Below are positions 1 to 6,884 of a stretch of 12,269 bases of DNA, in pieces. The notes under the pieces were generated by a model. That model saw only the letters and a list, made by a program, of their open reading frames with translations. It was not told the DNA's origin and searched no databases. How positions within the stretch are numbered: position 1 is the stretch's first letter; the number at the start of each line of letters is the position of its first letter. Origin of the DNA: Bacteroidales bacterium. GTDB lineage: Bacteria; Bacteroidota; Bacteroidia; Bacteroidales; UBA12077. Both the position numbers and the translations under genes were made by a program. The stretch covers positions 1 to 12,269 of the forward strand of contig JAUVLS010000018.1 in NCBI GenBank assembly GCA_030600625.1, read 5' to 3'.

Positions 1-2
1 TT

Positions 3-566
3 ATGACTGAAGAAGTTCAATTTGTTATTGATGCTACCGAAGAGATGATGGATAAAGCAATTAACCATCTTGAATTAGAACTGGGAGCTTTACGCGCAGG
101 GAAAGCAAATCCTCGTATGCTGGATACTGTAATGGTTGATTATTATGGTACTCAAACACCAATAAGTCAGGTGGCAAATATAGGAACTCCAGATCCTAAA
201 ACTATTGCAATTCAGCCCTGGGAAAAAACAATGGTAGAACCTATCGAACGAGCTATTATTAATGCCAACCTGGGTTTTACACCAATGAATAACGGGGAAA
301 TGATTAGGATTAATATCCCGGCACTAACCGAAGAAAGAAGAAAGGTTCTGGTTAAACAGGTTCATGCAGAAGGAGAGGGTGCCCGTGTTAGTGTTCGCAG
401 CGCCAGAAAAGATGCAAATGATGAAGTAAAGCAGTTAGAAAAAGACGGACTTTCAGAAGATGAAGCTAAAACTGCTGAAGATGTAATTCAGAAACAAACT
501 GATAGTTTCGGAGAAAAAATTGATAAAATTATTAAAGCAAAAGAAGAGGATATAATGAAGATTTAA
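3..566 (+). CDS. frr: Ribosome recycling factor
   Basis: RRF works with EF-G to split the post-termination 70S ribosome so that its subunits can be reused; it is cytoplasmic and generally essential. The 187-residue protein matches the family length of about 185, so the gene appears complete although its ATG lies two bases from the window edge. Family hallmarks are visible: RAGKANPRMLD at 31-41, the VDYYGTQTPI hinge-proximal segment at 45-54, and the LTEERRK signature at 108-114 followed by the long basic helix ending RSARKDAND (132-140). The C-terminal half is helical and rich in Lys and Glu, as expected for domain I. In many bacteria frr follows pyrH, but that side lies outside the window. 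The next gene is convergent, so frr ends its transcription unit. The identification is very secure. Confidence 0.97.
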   Translation: MTEEVQFVIDATEEMMDKAINHLELELGALRAGKANPRMLDTVMVDYYGTQTPISQVANIGTPDPKTIAIQPWEKTMVEPIERAIINANLGFTPMNNGEMIRINIPALTEERRKVLVKQVHAEGEGARVSVRSARKDANDEVKQLEKDGLSEDEAKTAEDVIQKQTDSFGEKIDKIIKAKEEDIMKI

Positions 567-575
567 ATGCCTAAT

Positions 576-592
576 CCCGATAGCTATCCGGG
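576..592. repeat. Short near-palindrome after frr
   Basis: CCCGATAGCTATCCGGG lies 10 bp past the frr stop. It is a palindrome except for one extra C in the right half. It could fold as a small GC-tipped hairpin at the frr transcript end, but no T-tract follows, so it is not a canonical intrinsic terminator. From memory, the exact palindrome without the extra C is common in Bacteroidota intergenic DNA; this was not verified here. Confidence 0.45.
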
Positions 593-744
593 AAAAATGA
601 GCTAAAATGCCTAAAATGAAAAGTAAGGAATTTTGAATTTTAGTCATTCATAAAGTATTTCAAATGTTATTCAACAATTTTTAAAGTAAGATTAAGTTCC
701 TAAAATTTTTGTGATTTTTAAATGAAAGCAATGATTTGTAATTG

Positions 745-770
745 TAGGATCAGGACATGTCCTGATCCTA
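745..770. repeat. Perfect 26-bp palindrome between convergent genes
   Basis: Two 13-bp arms (left arm TAGGATCAGGACA) are exact reverse complements and meet at an ACATGT centre. The element sits between the ends of frr and the histidine kinase gene. As RNA it would form the same strong hairpin from either strand, so a bidirectional transcription barrier or 3'-end stabiliser is plausible. It lacks a U-tract on either side. The rest of the 567-844 gap holds AT-rich sequence and the smaller near-palindrome at 576-592; I see no gene there. Confidence 0.7.
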
Positions 771-844
771 TAATTTGTTGATACTATCCAGAAAACAGGT
801 TTCGCTGAGTTCGTCAAGTTAAGAAATGAAAGTGTATGAACATT

Positions 845-2758
845 TCATCCTGTTGGTGATAATTTATTAAAGTGTTTATTTAATATTGATAATAATACTT
901 TTGGTTTAACGGGTTTTATTAAATAATCATTCATGCCTGAATCGAGTCCTTTATCTATATCTCCTGGCATTGCATAAGCTGTTTGAGAAATTACCGGAAC
1001 GTCTTTATTTATTTTTTTTATTTGTCTGGTTGCTTCATATCCATCCATTTCGGGCATCTTAATATCCATAATAATGATATCAATATCCTTATTGTTTTTG
1101 TACATTTCAACTGCCTCTTTGCCGTTCATAGCTTTAAGAACTCTGGCTTTGGTAGTTTTTAAGACTTCTTCAATATAAATATAATTAGCCGGTTCGTCTT
1201 CAGCTACTAAAATTGTTTTATTTTGCCAATCGTAATTATCCGATAGTTCAATAATTTGAAGGTTATTGTCGGATTCTTTTATTATGTCGAAAGGCAGATT
1301 AAAATAGAAAGTAGAACCAACAGAAGGGGTAGATTCAACCCATATTTTGCCACCCAGTAGTTCAACTAAACTTTTACTAATAGCTAAACCTAAACCGGCA
1401 CCACGGTATAATCTTGAGCTATCATCTTCTATTTTTGTAAATCGATCAAAGACAAGATCTTTTTTCTTCTGATCCATTCCAACGCCTGTATCTTTTACAT
1501 AAAACAGAAATTTTTCTTTATTCAATATTTCATAACCAAATTCAATAAAACCATCCTCAGTAAATTTTAATGCATTATCTATTAAGTTAATAAAAATTTG
1601 GTTTAATCTAAGTGTATCAGTTTTGATTATAAGGTTTTGAGATTGTGCATTTTCGTTTAATCTTATATCAATATTTTCTTTCTCTTGGTGTTTTCTAATT
1701 TCAAGAAATGACTGTTGAATATCTTTTAAAGTAGAATTTAAATGACATTCTTTTTTATGAATCTTTATTTGACCAGCTTCAATTTTCGAAATATCAATAA
1801 TATCGTCTATTAATCTTAACAGATTATTCCCGCTATTATTTATTAGTTTAACATAATTGTCTTTTTCGGCAGGAGTTATTTCAGAGTCGGGTAAGGTAAT
1901 TAGTTCCGCAAAACCTAAAATAGCATTCATTGGAGTCCTGATTTCGTGTGACATGTTAGCCAAAAAAGCCGATTTTAAATGGTCGCTTTCTTCAGCTTTT
2001 TCTTTAGCAGATAAAAGTTTTTTCTCTGCTTCATCACGAGCAGCCTCACGATTTAGAATTTGTTGTAACATATTGTTGAAATCTTCATAAAGAATCCCAA
2101 TTTCATCATTGCTTTTTCGTTCTATTCTTACATTGTAATCACCCTCACCTGATATTTTTCGGGTTAATTTAGCTAAATCAAGTATTGGTTGTGATATTGG
2201 TTTTTGTAACTGGTTTGCCAGAATATAGGAAAAAATAATCATACCAATCAGTATGCCAAACATTATTAGAATCGAATCTCTTATTTTTTTAACTAACAAT
2301 GATGTATCAACTTGTATTGAAATAATGCCATATTTAAAATCGTCATATATAATAGGATGTTCAATTTTTAAAGAAGTTTTCGTAAACTCATAAAAAGAAT
2401 TTACTAATTCGTCAGGATTTTCGTATAAGGGTGGGATAAATACATCTTCGGTTCTTTTATAAGATGCAAATAAAAATCCATTTCGATCATATAAAGCACC
2501 ACATTTAACTCCGGGAATTGTAGATAATTTTGATAAAATATTTTCTGCACCTATATTATCATCAAAAGTAAGAGGAGCAATAGAATATTCTCCAATTAGT
2601 TTTATATTTATTAAATTGTTTAAAAGCATTTCTTGCTTTAAATTTTTTATATCGCTTATGCTTACAATTGTAGACCCAATAAACATGGTTAGTGTGCTCA
2701 CGAGCAAAATGATGCTAATAATTTTATTTTTAATTGATATATTTTGAAAAACCTTCAT
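845..2758 (-). CDS. CHASE8-type hybrid sensor histidine kinase
   Basis: This 637-residue inner-membrane hybrid kinase has a first membrane segment at about 12-33, an extracytoplasmic domain at about 36-160, a second membrane segment at about 162-182 and a HAMP domain at about 184-236. A short coiled coil (236-262) leads to HisKA, with phospho-acceptor His271 in SHEIRTPMNAILGF. The HATPase has an N box around N391-N395, G1 DTGVGM (423-428) and G2 GAGLGLAI (453-460). A C-terminal receiver domain has acidic E520-D521-E522, phospho-acceptor Asp565, Thr593 and Lys615. All catalytic residues are present. The sensor domain (APLTFDD at 61-67, then GALYDRNGFLFASY at 87-100) resembles CHASE8, the YfiN periplasmic domain. 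The start ATG overlaps the YfiR stop by one base (TAATG), indicating translational coupling. There is no Hpt, DNA-binding or GGDEF output domain, so the downstream partner is unknown. CHASE8 is assigned by pattern only. Confidence 0.93.
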   Translation of the reverse strand: MKVFQNISIKNKIISIILLVSTLTMFIGSTIVSISDIKNLKQEMLLNNLINIKLIGEYSIAPLTFDDNIGAENILSKLSTIPGVKCGALYDRNGFLFASYKRTEDVFIPPLYENPDELVNSFYEFTKTSLKIEHPIIYDDFKYGIISIQVDTSLLVKKIRDSILIMFGILIGMIIFSYILANQLQKPISQPILDLAKLTRKISGEGDYNVRIERKSNDEIGILYEDFNNMLQQILNREAARDEAEKKLLSAKEKAEESDHLKSAFLANMSHEIRTPMNAILGFAELITLPDSEITPAEKDNYVKLINNSGNNLLRLIDDIIDISKIEAGQIKIHKKECHLNSTLKDIQQSFLEIRKHQEKENIDIRLNENAQSQNLIIKTDTLRLNQIFINLIDNALKFTEDGFIEFGYEILNKEKFLFYVKDTGVGMDQKKKDLVFDRFTKIEDDSSRLYRGAGLGLAISKSLVELLGGKIWVESTPSVGSTFYFNLPFDIIKESDNNLQIIELSDNYDWQNKTILVAEDEPANYIYIEEVLKTTKARVLKAMNGKEAVEMYKNNKDIDIIIMDIKMPEMDGYEATRQIKKINKDVPVISQTAYAMPGDIDKGLDSGMNDYLIKPVKPKVLLSILNKHFNKLSPTG

Positions 2759-3348
2759 TAATTATCATTTACTGGATTAACAATTTTGGCAGAATTTAAT
2801 AAATAAAAACTCATTTGTAATGGCGATTGCAAAACTGCTGTTTCGTTTATTTCAAATCGCAATTTTTTATTTTCTTCAAAGAAATTAATTAAAACTCCTT
2901 TTTTAGCAAAACCTGGAGCTTCACTAATTGTAAGCACCGGCATATTCTTCGTTAAAGATAAGATATTTTGTAAGTTCTTTCTCTCTGATTCTGCAATTAC
3001 CAATATGTGGCTATTCTCAATTTCGTAAAGATTAGAAATTCGTTTTATTGTAACTTTCTTATTATTAATTTTTTGAATAGAATATATTTGTTCAAGGTTC
3101 TTTGTTAGCGGAGTTCTTCCAATAACTGAAATAACAAAAGACTTATCGTGATTATTCATTAAACATTCTTCGGGCCAGGTTACAAATCTGGAGAATTTTT
3201 CAAGATAAACAGCTTTTAGCACATATACATTAGATTGAGAAAAACTTTGAAATGATATAAAAATAAGCAACATAATCAAAACACTCTTCTTGTATAAAGA
3301 AGAGTTTATTTGAAAATTGAATTTATATTCTTTTTTATTTTGATTCAC
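2758..3348 (-). CDS. YfiR family (DUF4154) periplasmic protein
   Basis: In Pseudomonas and Escherichia, YfiR is a periplasmic protein that represses the CHASE8-containing cyclase YfiN. Family features seen here are KAVYLEKFSRFVTWPEE just after the signal peptide, FVISVIGRTPL, HILVIAESE, VLTISEAPGFAKKGVLINFF and KLRFEINETAVLQ. A signal peptide is evident: KK, then hydrophobic VLIMLLIFISF, then a cleavage region near FSQS. The start is uncertain. The longest reading (ATG at 3441) and the ATG at 3390 both run into the upstream lipoprotein gene. I chose the GTG at 3348, four bases after that gene's stop, because it keeps the Lys-Lys n-region. The ATG at 3273 has a purine-rich AAGAAGAG about 10 nt upstream but would remove the basic residues. 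The last base of the stop codon is the first base of the kinase start. Direct control of that kinase is inference; the family assignment is firm. Confidence 0.88.
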   Translation of the reverse strand: MNQNKKEYKFNFQINSSLYKKSVLIMLLIFISFQSFSQSNVYVLKAVYLEKFSRFVTWPEECLMNNHDKSFVISVIGRTPLTKNLEQIYSIQKINNKKVTIKRISNLYEIENSHILVIAESERKNLQNILSLTKNMPVLTISEAPGFAKKGVLINFFEENKKLRFEINETAVLQSPLQMSFYLLNSAKIVNPVNDN

Positions 3349-3352
3349 AAAA

Positions 3353-4642
3353 TTATTTTTCAAAGTATGAAATTTCAGTATACTCGCCATCCCTGATTCC
3401 CCAAATAACAAATTTAGATTCAGGATCGCCATTTTCATCAAAATTTATTGCTCCTGAGGCTCCTTCATAATTTATATCAATATCTGATAACAAAAAAACT
3501 TTAGCTTTTTCGTACTCGTTTACATTTATTATTACAGATTCAGAGCCGGAGTCTGTACCTCCCGTAACCGGTCTAAGGTTTTGCTTAATATCATCAGGTA
3601 ATACCGATTGAGCTTTTAGTATTGCATAAACTATTGAATATAAAGCATCGTACGCATGTTCAGCATAAGTTACAGGCTCAAAATCGAATTTTTGAAAATA
3701 GTTGTTTTTAAATGTTATATAATTAGAGCTTGTAGTAATTGAACTTGATATTCCCAAAATAGTTTCAACTACATTGGGTTGCCCGTTGGCTATTAATTCT
3801 TGGGGGAATCCACCTTCCGTTAAAAATATTTTTGGTTTTAATTCGTAATTTTGGTATAAGGATGATGCCCAAAAATCCTGAGTAATTTTACCTATTTCCA
3901 GTTCAAAAACAATTGTAAAAATTATTTGTGGTTCAGATTTTAAAAGATGATTAATTTGAGTGCTGTAATCGTACAGGTTAAGCTCAACTTCTTCAGTAGG
4001 ATAACTGGCAGTAGCAAGAATTCCTCCTCCCGACAAAATAAATTTCTCTGCAATAACTTCTTTCATTGCCAGGCCAAATTTATCTTCTCGATATAAAATT
4101 GCTCCGTTGTTAATATCTAAGGAGTCAAAAGCATAGTTAGCCATAACAATTCCGCTAAAAGCATCTGAAGGGCATGTTCTCCAGATAAGATTCCTGTCAT
4201 TTAAATATGAAAGTTCCGGAACTGTTGCTGAATAAGTCATCATAAGGATATTATTTTCAATGCACAAGTTTGCCATGTCGACAGCAACGGCAGAAACTGT
4301 TGGCCCGATAATAATATCTATATTTTCATTAATTAGTTCGTTAATTACGGTTTCGCCAATTTTCGGTGTCCCTCCGGAATTTTTAAATACCAGTTCAATT
4401 TCTCTTTCAAGACCATTAATCGTTAATCCGCCATTTGAATTTATTTCATCAGCAGCCATTTTAACAGCAAAGAAAACATTTTCTGCAACTTCTCTGCCTA
4501 TGGTAACATCTCCAACAACTGCTATCTTAATAGGATTTTTATAAGATTTAATATTGAAATCTTCCTTTAAATTATCACAAGCTGTAAAAATTAAAATAGA
4601 AATCAGAAAAATCACCTGGGCATATAAAAATTTAATTTTCAT
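3353..4642 (-). CDS. Periplasmic-binding-protein lipoprotein (Peripla_BP_6 type)
   Basis: This 429-residue protein belongs to the type I periplasmic binding fold used by branched-chain amino acid, amide and urea receptors. The N-terminus MKIKFLYAQVIFLISILIFTAC is a lipoprotein signal with a probable lipid-modified Cys22. The fold starts at about 38 (IKIAVVGDVT), continues with VFFAVKMAADEINSNGG (56-72), the VINELINENIDIIIGP region (about 99-114) and TYSATVPELS (136-145). It ends with the typical GASGAINFDENGDPESKF segment and IWGIRDGEY. No permease or ATPase genes lie near it, so import by a linked ABC transporter is not supported. The gene starts four bases after the TonB receptor stop and runs into the YfiR and kinase genes, which suggests a sensing role (inference). 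The ligand cannot be read from the sequence. The lipobox has Phe at -3, slightly atypical. Confidence 0.88.
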   Translation of the reverse strand: MKIKFLYAQVIFLISILIFTACDNLKEDFNIKSYKNPIKIAVVGDVTIGREVAENVFFAVKMAADEINSNGGLTINGLEREIELVFKNSGGTPKIGETVINELINENIDIIIGPTVSAVAVDMANLCIENNILMMTYSATVPELSYLNDRNLIWRTCPSDAFSGIVMANYAFDSLDINNGAILYREDKFGLAMKEVIAEKFILSGGGILATASYPTEEVELNLYDYSTQINHLLKSEPQIIFTIVFELEIGKITQDFWASSLYQNYELKPKIFLTEGGFPQELIANGQPNVVETILGISSSITTSSNYITFKNNYFQKFDFEPVTYAEHAYDALYSIVYAILKAQSVLPDDIKQNLRPVTGGTDSGSESVIINVNEYEKAKVFLLSDIDINYEGASGAINFDENGDPESKFVIWGIRDGEYTEISYFEK

Positions 4643-4646
4643 GACA

Positions 4647-6794
4647 TTATAGCATTTGAGTTATTCTAAATGTAAATAATCTGCCAAGTCCGGGAATATC
4701 ATAATCTTTAAATCCCGGGTAATAATATTTTGTATTTAAGAGATTGTCTACTTTAAAACTTAGGATTGTTTCATTATCATCAAGAAATTTCAGATTCATG
4801 GACGATATCATAAAATTGAATAAAAAGTATGAATCTAAACTATAACTGTTAATTGTATAATTTATCGGATCGTAAATAAAATTATTTTGTTCACTGGCTT
4901 TGCGCGAGCTTATGTAATTACCATCTATGTTTAATTTTATATAATATTTCGGGAATCTGTATGTTTCTCCAAATTTAATCATGTGGTGTGGGTAAAGGCT
5001 GGTTTCAACCTTAATTAATCCATGCAAAGGATTTGTTCTTTCATTAATGGTTTTCTGATAACTATAATTTAAATATGATACTGAATTATGATAAAATATG
5101 TTAAGCTCACTTTCAATGCCGGCTGAATATATCTTTGCAATATTTGCTGCAGTAATATTTGTTGTTTCACCATAAGGAAGCAGGTACTCTATTTTATCAT
5201 CGATTATAGTATAATATAGATTTGTATTAAAATTAATATTGTCAGTTAATTTTCCCATAATTGCCCATTCAAGAGTTTTTGCCCGTTCAGGTTTAAGCTC
5301 AGAATTACCTATAATATCACCGGGGAAAATTGGATTTGTATATAATTGAACCGACGAAGGAGCATTAAAAGATGTACCGTACATTATTTTAGTACTAAGC
5401 TGATCGGCAATATGGTATACTGCAGCTAACCTGTATGTTAGAACATCGCCATAAATGTTATGATAATCAAAACGATAGCCAGCTGTTAATGTTAAATCAT
5501 TAAGATAATTGATATTAAAAAATTCGGCAGCATTTAAAATCATTTGCAAATAGATTCCAAAATTGTTAAAGTTCCTGATTCCTTCTGTTCCTCCCGGATT
5601 CAAAGTCCTTATCCCGGCATTGGTTACAGTATAGAATTTTTGATGATCATGAATATCTGTTATATAATCAACTCCTAAAGTAAAATTGTTAATGTCGTCG
5701 AAAAAGTAGGAAATATTTCCGCCCAAATCATAACTTGTATAGCCTATGTCTCTTTCGATCCATTCTGAAAGATCAGAGTCAGTATCAAGTATTTCGTGTT
5801 TTAATGGTTTGCCGGTTGAATGCGATAAAGAAACATTGGAAGTGAAATTTTCAAAAAAGTCTTTAGTATATACCAATCTTTGGTAGGCATTAAACAAGCT
5901 AATTCTATTGTTATGAGTAAGTGTCCCCCAATCTAAAAATTCTGCATAAGAATTAATAATTTGGTAATTCATGTCAAATACAAATTTTCCCAAATTTTCT
6001 TTTTCGTAAGAAAGTTTAGCAAAAATGCTAAAAGGATTAGATTCGTTTTGTTGACTAATGTCTTGATTGTCATATATTGTACTTCCCGGAACATTATAAG
6101 GTGATAGTCCAGATTTGTCAATTTGAGAATACGAACTTGCAAAAATAAAATCAAAATTATCCTTTGTTCCTCCCCAAATAGTACTCAAACCAAACGAAGG
6201 GTTTTCATCAATATTTGCAAAAAAATGGGATATAGAAGCATTTTCTAATTTTTCTCCGGATTTGGTTATAATATTTACAACTCCTAAGAAAGCATCCTTC
6301 CCATAAAGAGCTGAATTAGGGCCACGAATAATTTCAATTCTTTCAATTGCTTCGATAGGAATTAATGAAGCATCCAGGTAATTATCAGAACTAGACCTGA
6401 AAGATACGTTTTGCCCGTCAATCATAACTTTAACTAATCTCGACCAGCTTCTTAAGCCTCCATTAATACCCCTGATTCCTAAATTCGGTTGATAATGATC
6501 TGTTATAACATCCAATCCCGCTATACTGTTTAGTGCTTCATCAACACTTAAATATCCTCTTTCTTTAATTTGATTTTCTGTAATAACTGATACAATTGAA
6601 GGAGCATCGGTTATGTTCTGATTTTGACGAACTGCAGAAACTATTTCGATATTCATTAAATCTTCGAGTGATAGTTCAAAAAGCAGCTGCGTTGAAGAAG
6701 TATCAGCTTCTTCTTCTTGCGAAAAGCTATTAAAAAAGGAGAATAGCAGTGATGCAATTAATAATAGGTGTAGAAATTTTATATTCATAACCAT
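4647..6794 (-). CDS. TonB-dependent outer-membrane receptor
   Basis: This is a 715-residue energy-coupled outer-membrane beta-barrel for uptake or sensing of a scarce ligand. It has a Sec signal peptide at 1-25 (NIKFLHLLLIASLLFSFFNSFSQ). A short acidic linker carries the SLEDLMNIEIVSA segment at 42-54, which looks like the TonB-box region. The plug domain follows at about 60-180, with IRGINGGLR (107-115), VMIDGQNV (123-130), RGPNSALYG (157-165) and VVNIITKSG (172-180). The remainder is beta-strand-rich barrel ending in RLFTFRITQML. There is no carboxypeptidase-like N-terminal domain and no adjacent SusD gene, so it is not a SusCD pair. It is the first gene of the operon with the binding lipoprotein, YfiR and the kinase. 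A second ATG lies two codons in, at 6788. The ligand is unknown, and no convincing consensus promoter is visible in the 90 bp upstream. Confidence 0.95.
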   Translation of the reverse strand: MVMNIKFLHLLLIASLLFSFFNSFSQEEEADTSSTQLLFELSLEDLMNIEIVSAVRQNQNITDAPSIVSVITENQIKERGYLSVDEALNSIAGLDVITDHYQPNLGIRGINGGLRSWSRLVKVMIDGQNVSFRSSSDNYLDASLIPIEAIERIEIIRGPNSALYGKDAFLGVVNIITKSGEKLENASISHFFANIDENPSFGLSTIWGGTKDNFDFIFASSYSQIDKSGLSPYNVPGSTIYDNQDISQQNESNPFSIFAKLSYEKENLGKFVFDMNYQIINSYAEFLDWGTLTHNNRISLFNAYQRLVYTKDFFENFTSNVSLSHSTGKPLKHEILDTDSDLSEWIERDIGYTSYDLGGNISYFFDDINNFTLGVDYITDIHDHQKFYTVTNAGIRTLNPGGTEGIRNFNNFGIYLQMILNAAEFFNINYLNDLTLTAGYRFDYHNIYGDVLTYRLAAVYHIADQLSTKIMYGTSFNAPSSVQLYTNPIFPGDIIGNSELKPERAKTLEWAIMGKLTDNINFNTNLYYTIIDDKIEYLLPYGETTNITAANIAKIYSAGIESELNIFYHNSVSYLNYSYQKTINERTNPLHGLIKVETSLYPHHMIKFGETYRFPKYYIKLNIDGNYISSRKASEQNNFIYDPINYTINSYSLDSYFLFNFMISSMNLKFLDDNETILSFKVDNLLNTKYYYPGFKDYDIPGLGRLFTFRITQML

Positions 6795-6819
6795 TGCTTT
6801 AAATCTAAACGATGTTCTG

Positions 6820-6852
6820 AAATTTAAGAAAAAAAATCGTAATCTTAAATTT
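6820..6852. repeat. 10-bp inverted repeat upstream of the receptor operon
   Basis: AAATTTAAGA (6820-6829) and its exact reverse complement TCTTAAATTT (6843-6852) flank a 13-nt spacer. The repeat lies between the end of the radical SAM gene and the receptor start, about 25 bp upstream of the ATG. It could be an operator, a leader hairpin of the operon mRNA or a weak terminator for the radical SAM gene. Its AT-only arms make chance possible. Confidence 0.4.
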
Positions 6853-6884
6853 TGACACGAGATTTCAATTACCCTTGTTGTACA

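Noticed and set aside
1857..2090. A 77-codon open frame on the + strand inside the kinase gene
   Set aside because: It lies wholly antisense to the HAMP/HisKA region of an intact gene and has no recognisable features.
4260..4544. A 94-codon open frame on the + strand inside the binding-protein gene
   Set aside because: It is the antisense shadow of a conserved periplasmic-binding fold.
3353..4642. Branched-chain amino acid ABC importer
   Set aside because: Only the binding protein is present; no permease or ATPase genes lie in the window and the operon partners are sensory.
4647..6794. SusC/SusD polysaccharide utilisation locus
   Set aside because: The receptor lacks the N-terminal carboxypeptidase-like domain of SusC proteins and there is no SusD, glycosidase or sulfatase gene nearby.
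6795..6884. Promoter TAGATTTA (minus strand) for the receptor operon
   Set aside because: It mismatches the last base of the -7 consensus and has TTCT rather than TTTG at the 19-nt spacing, so it is not reported as a feature.
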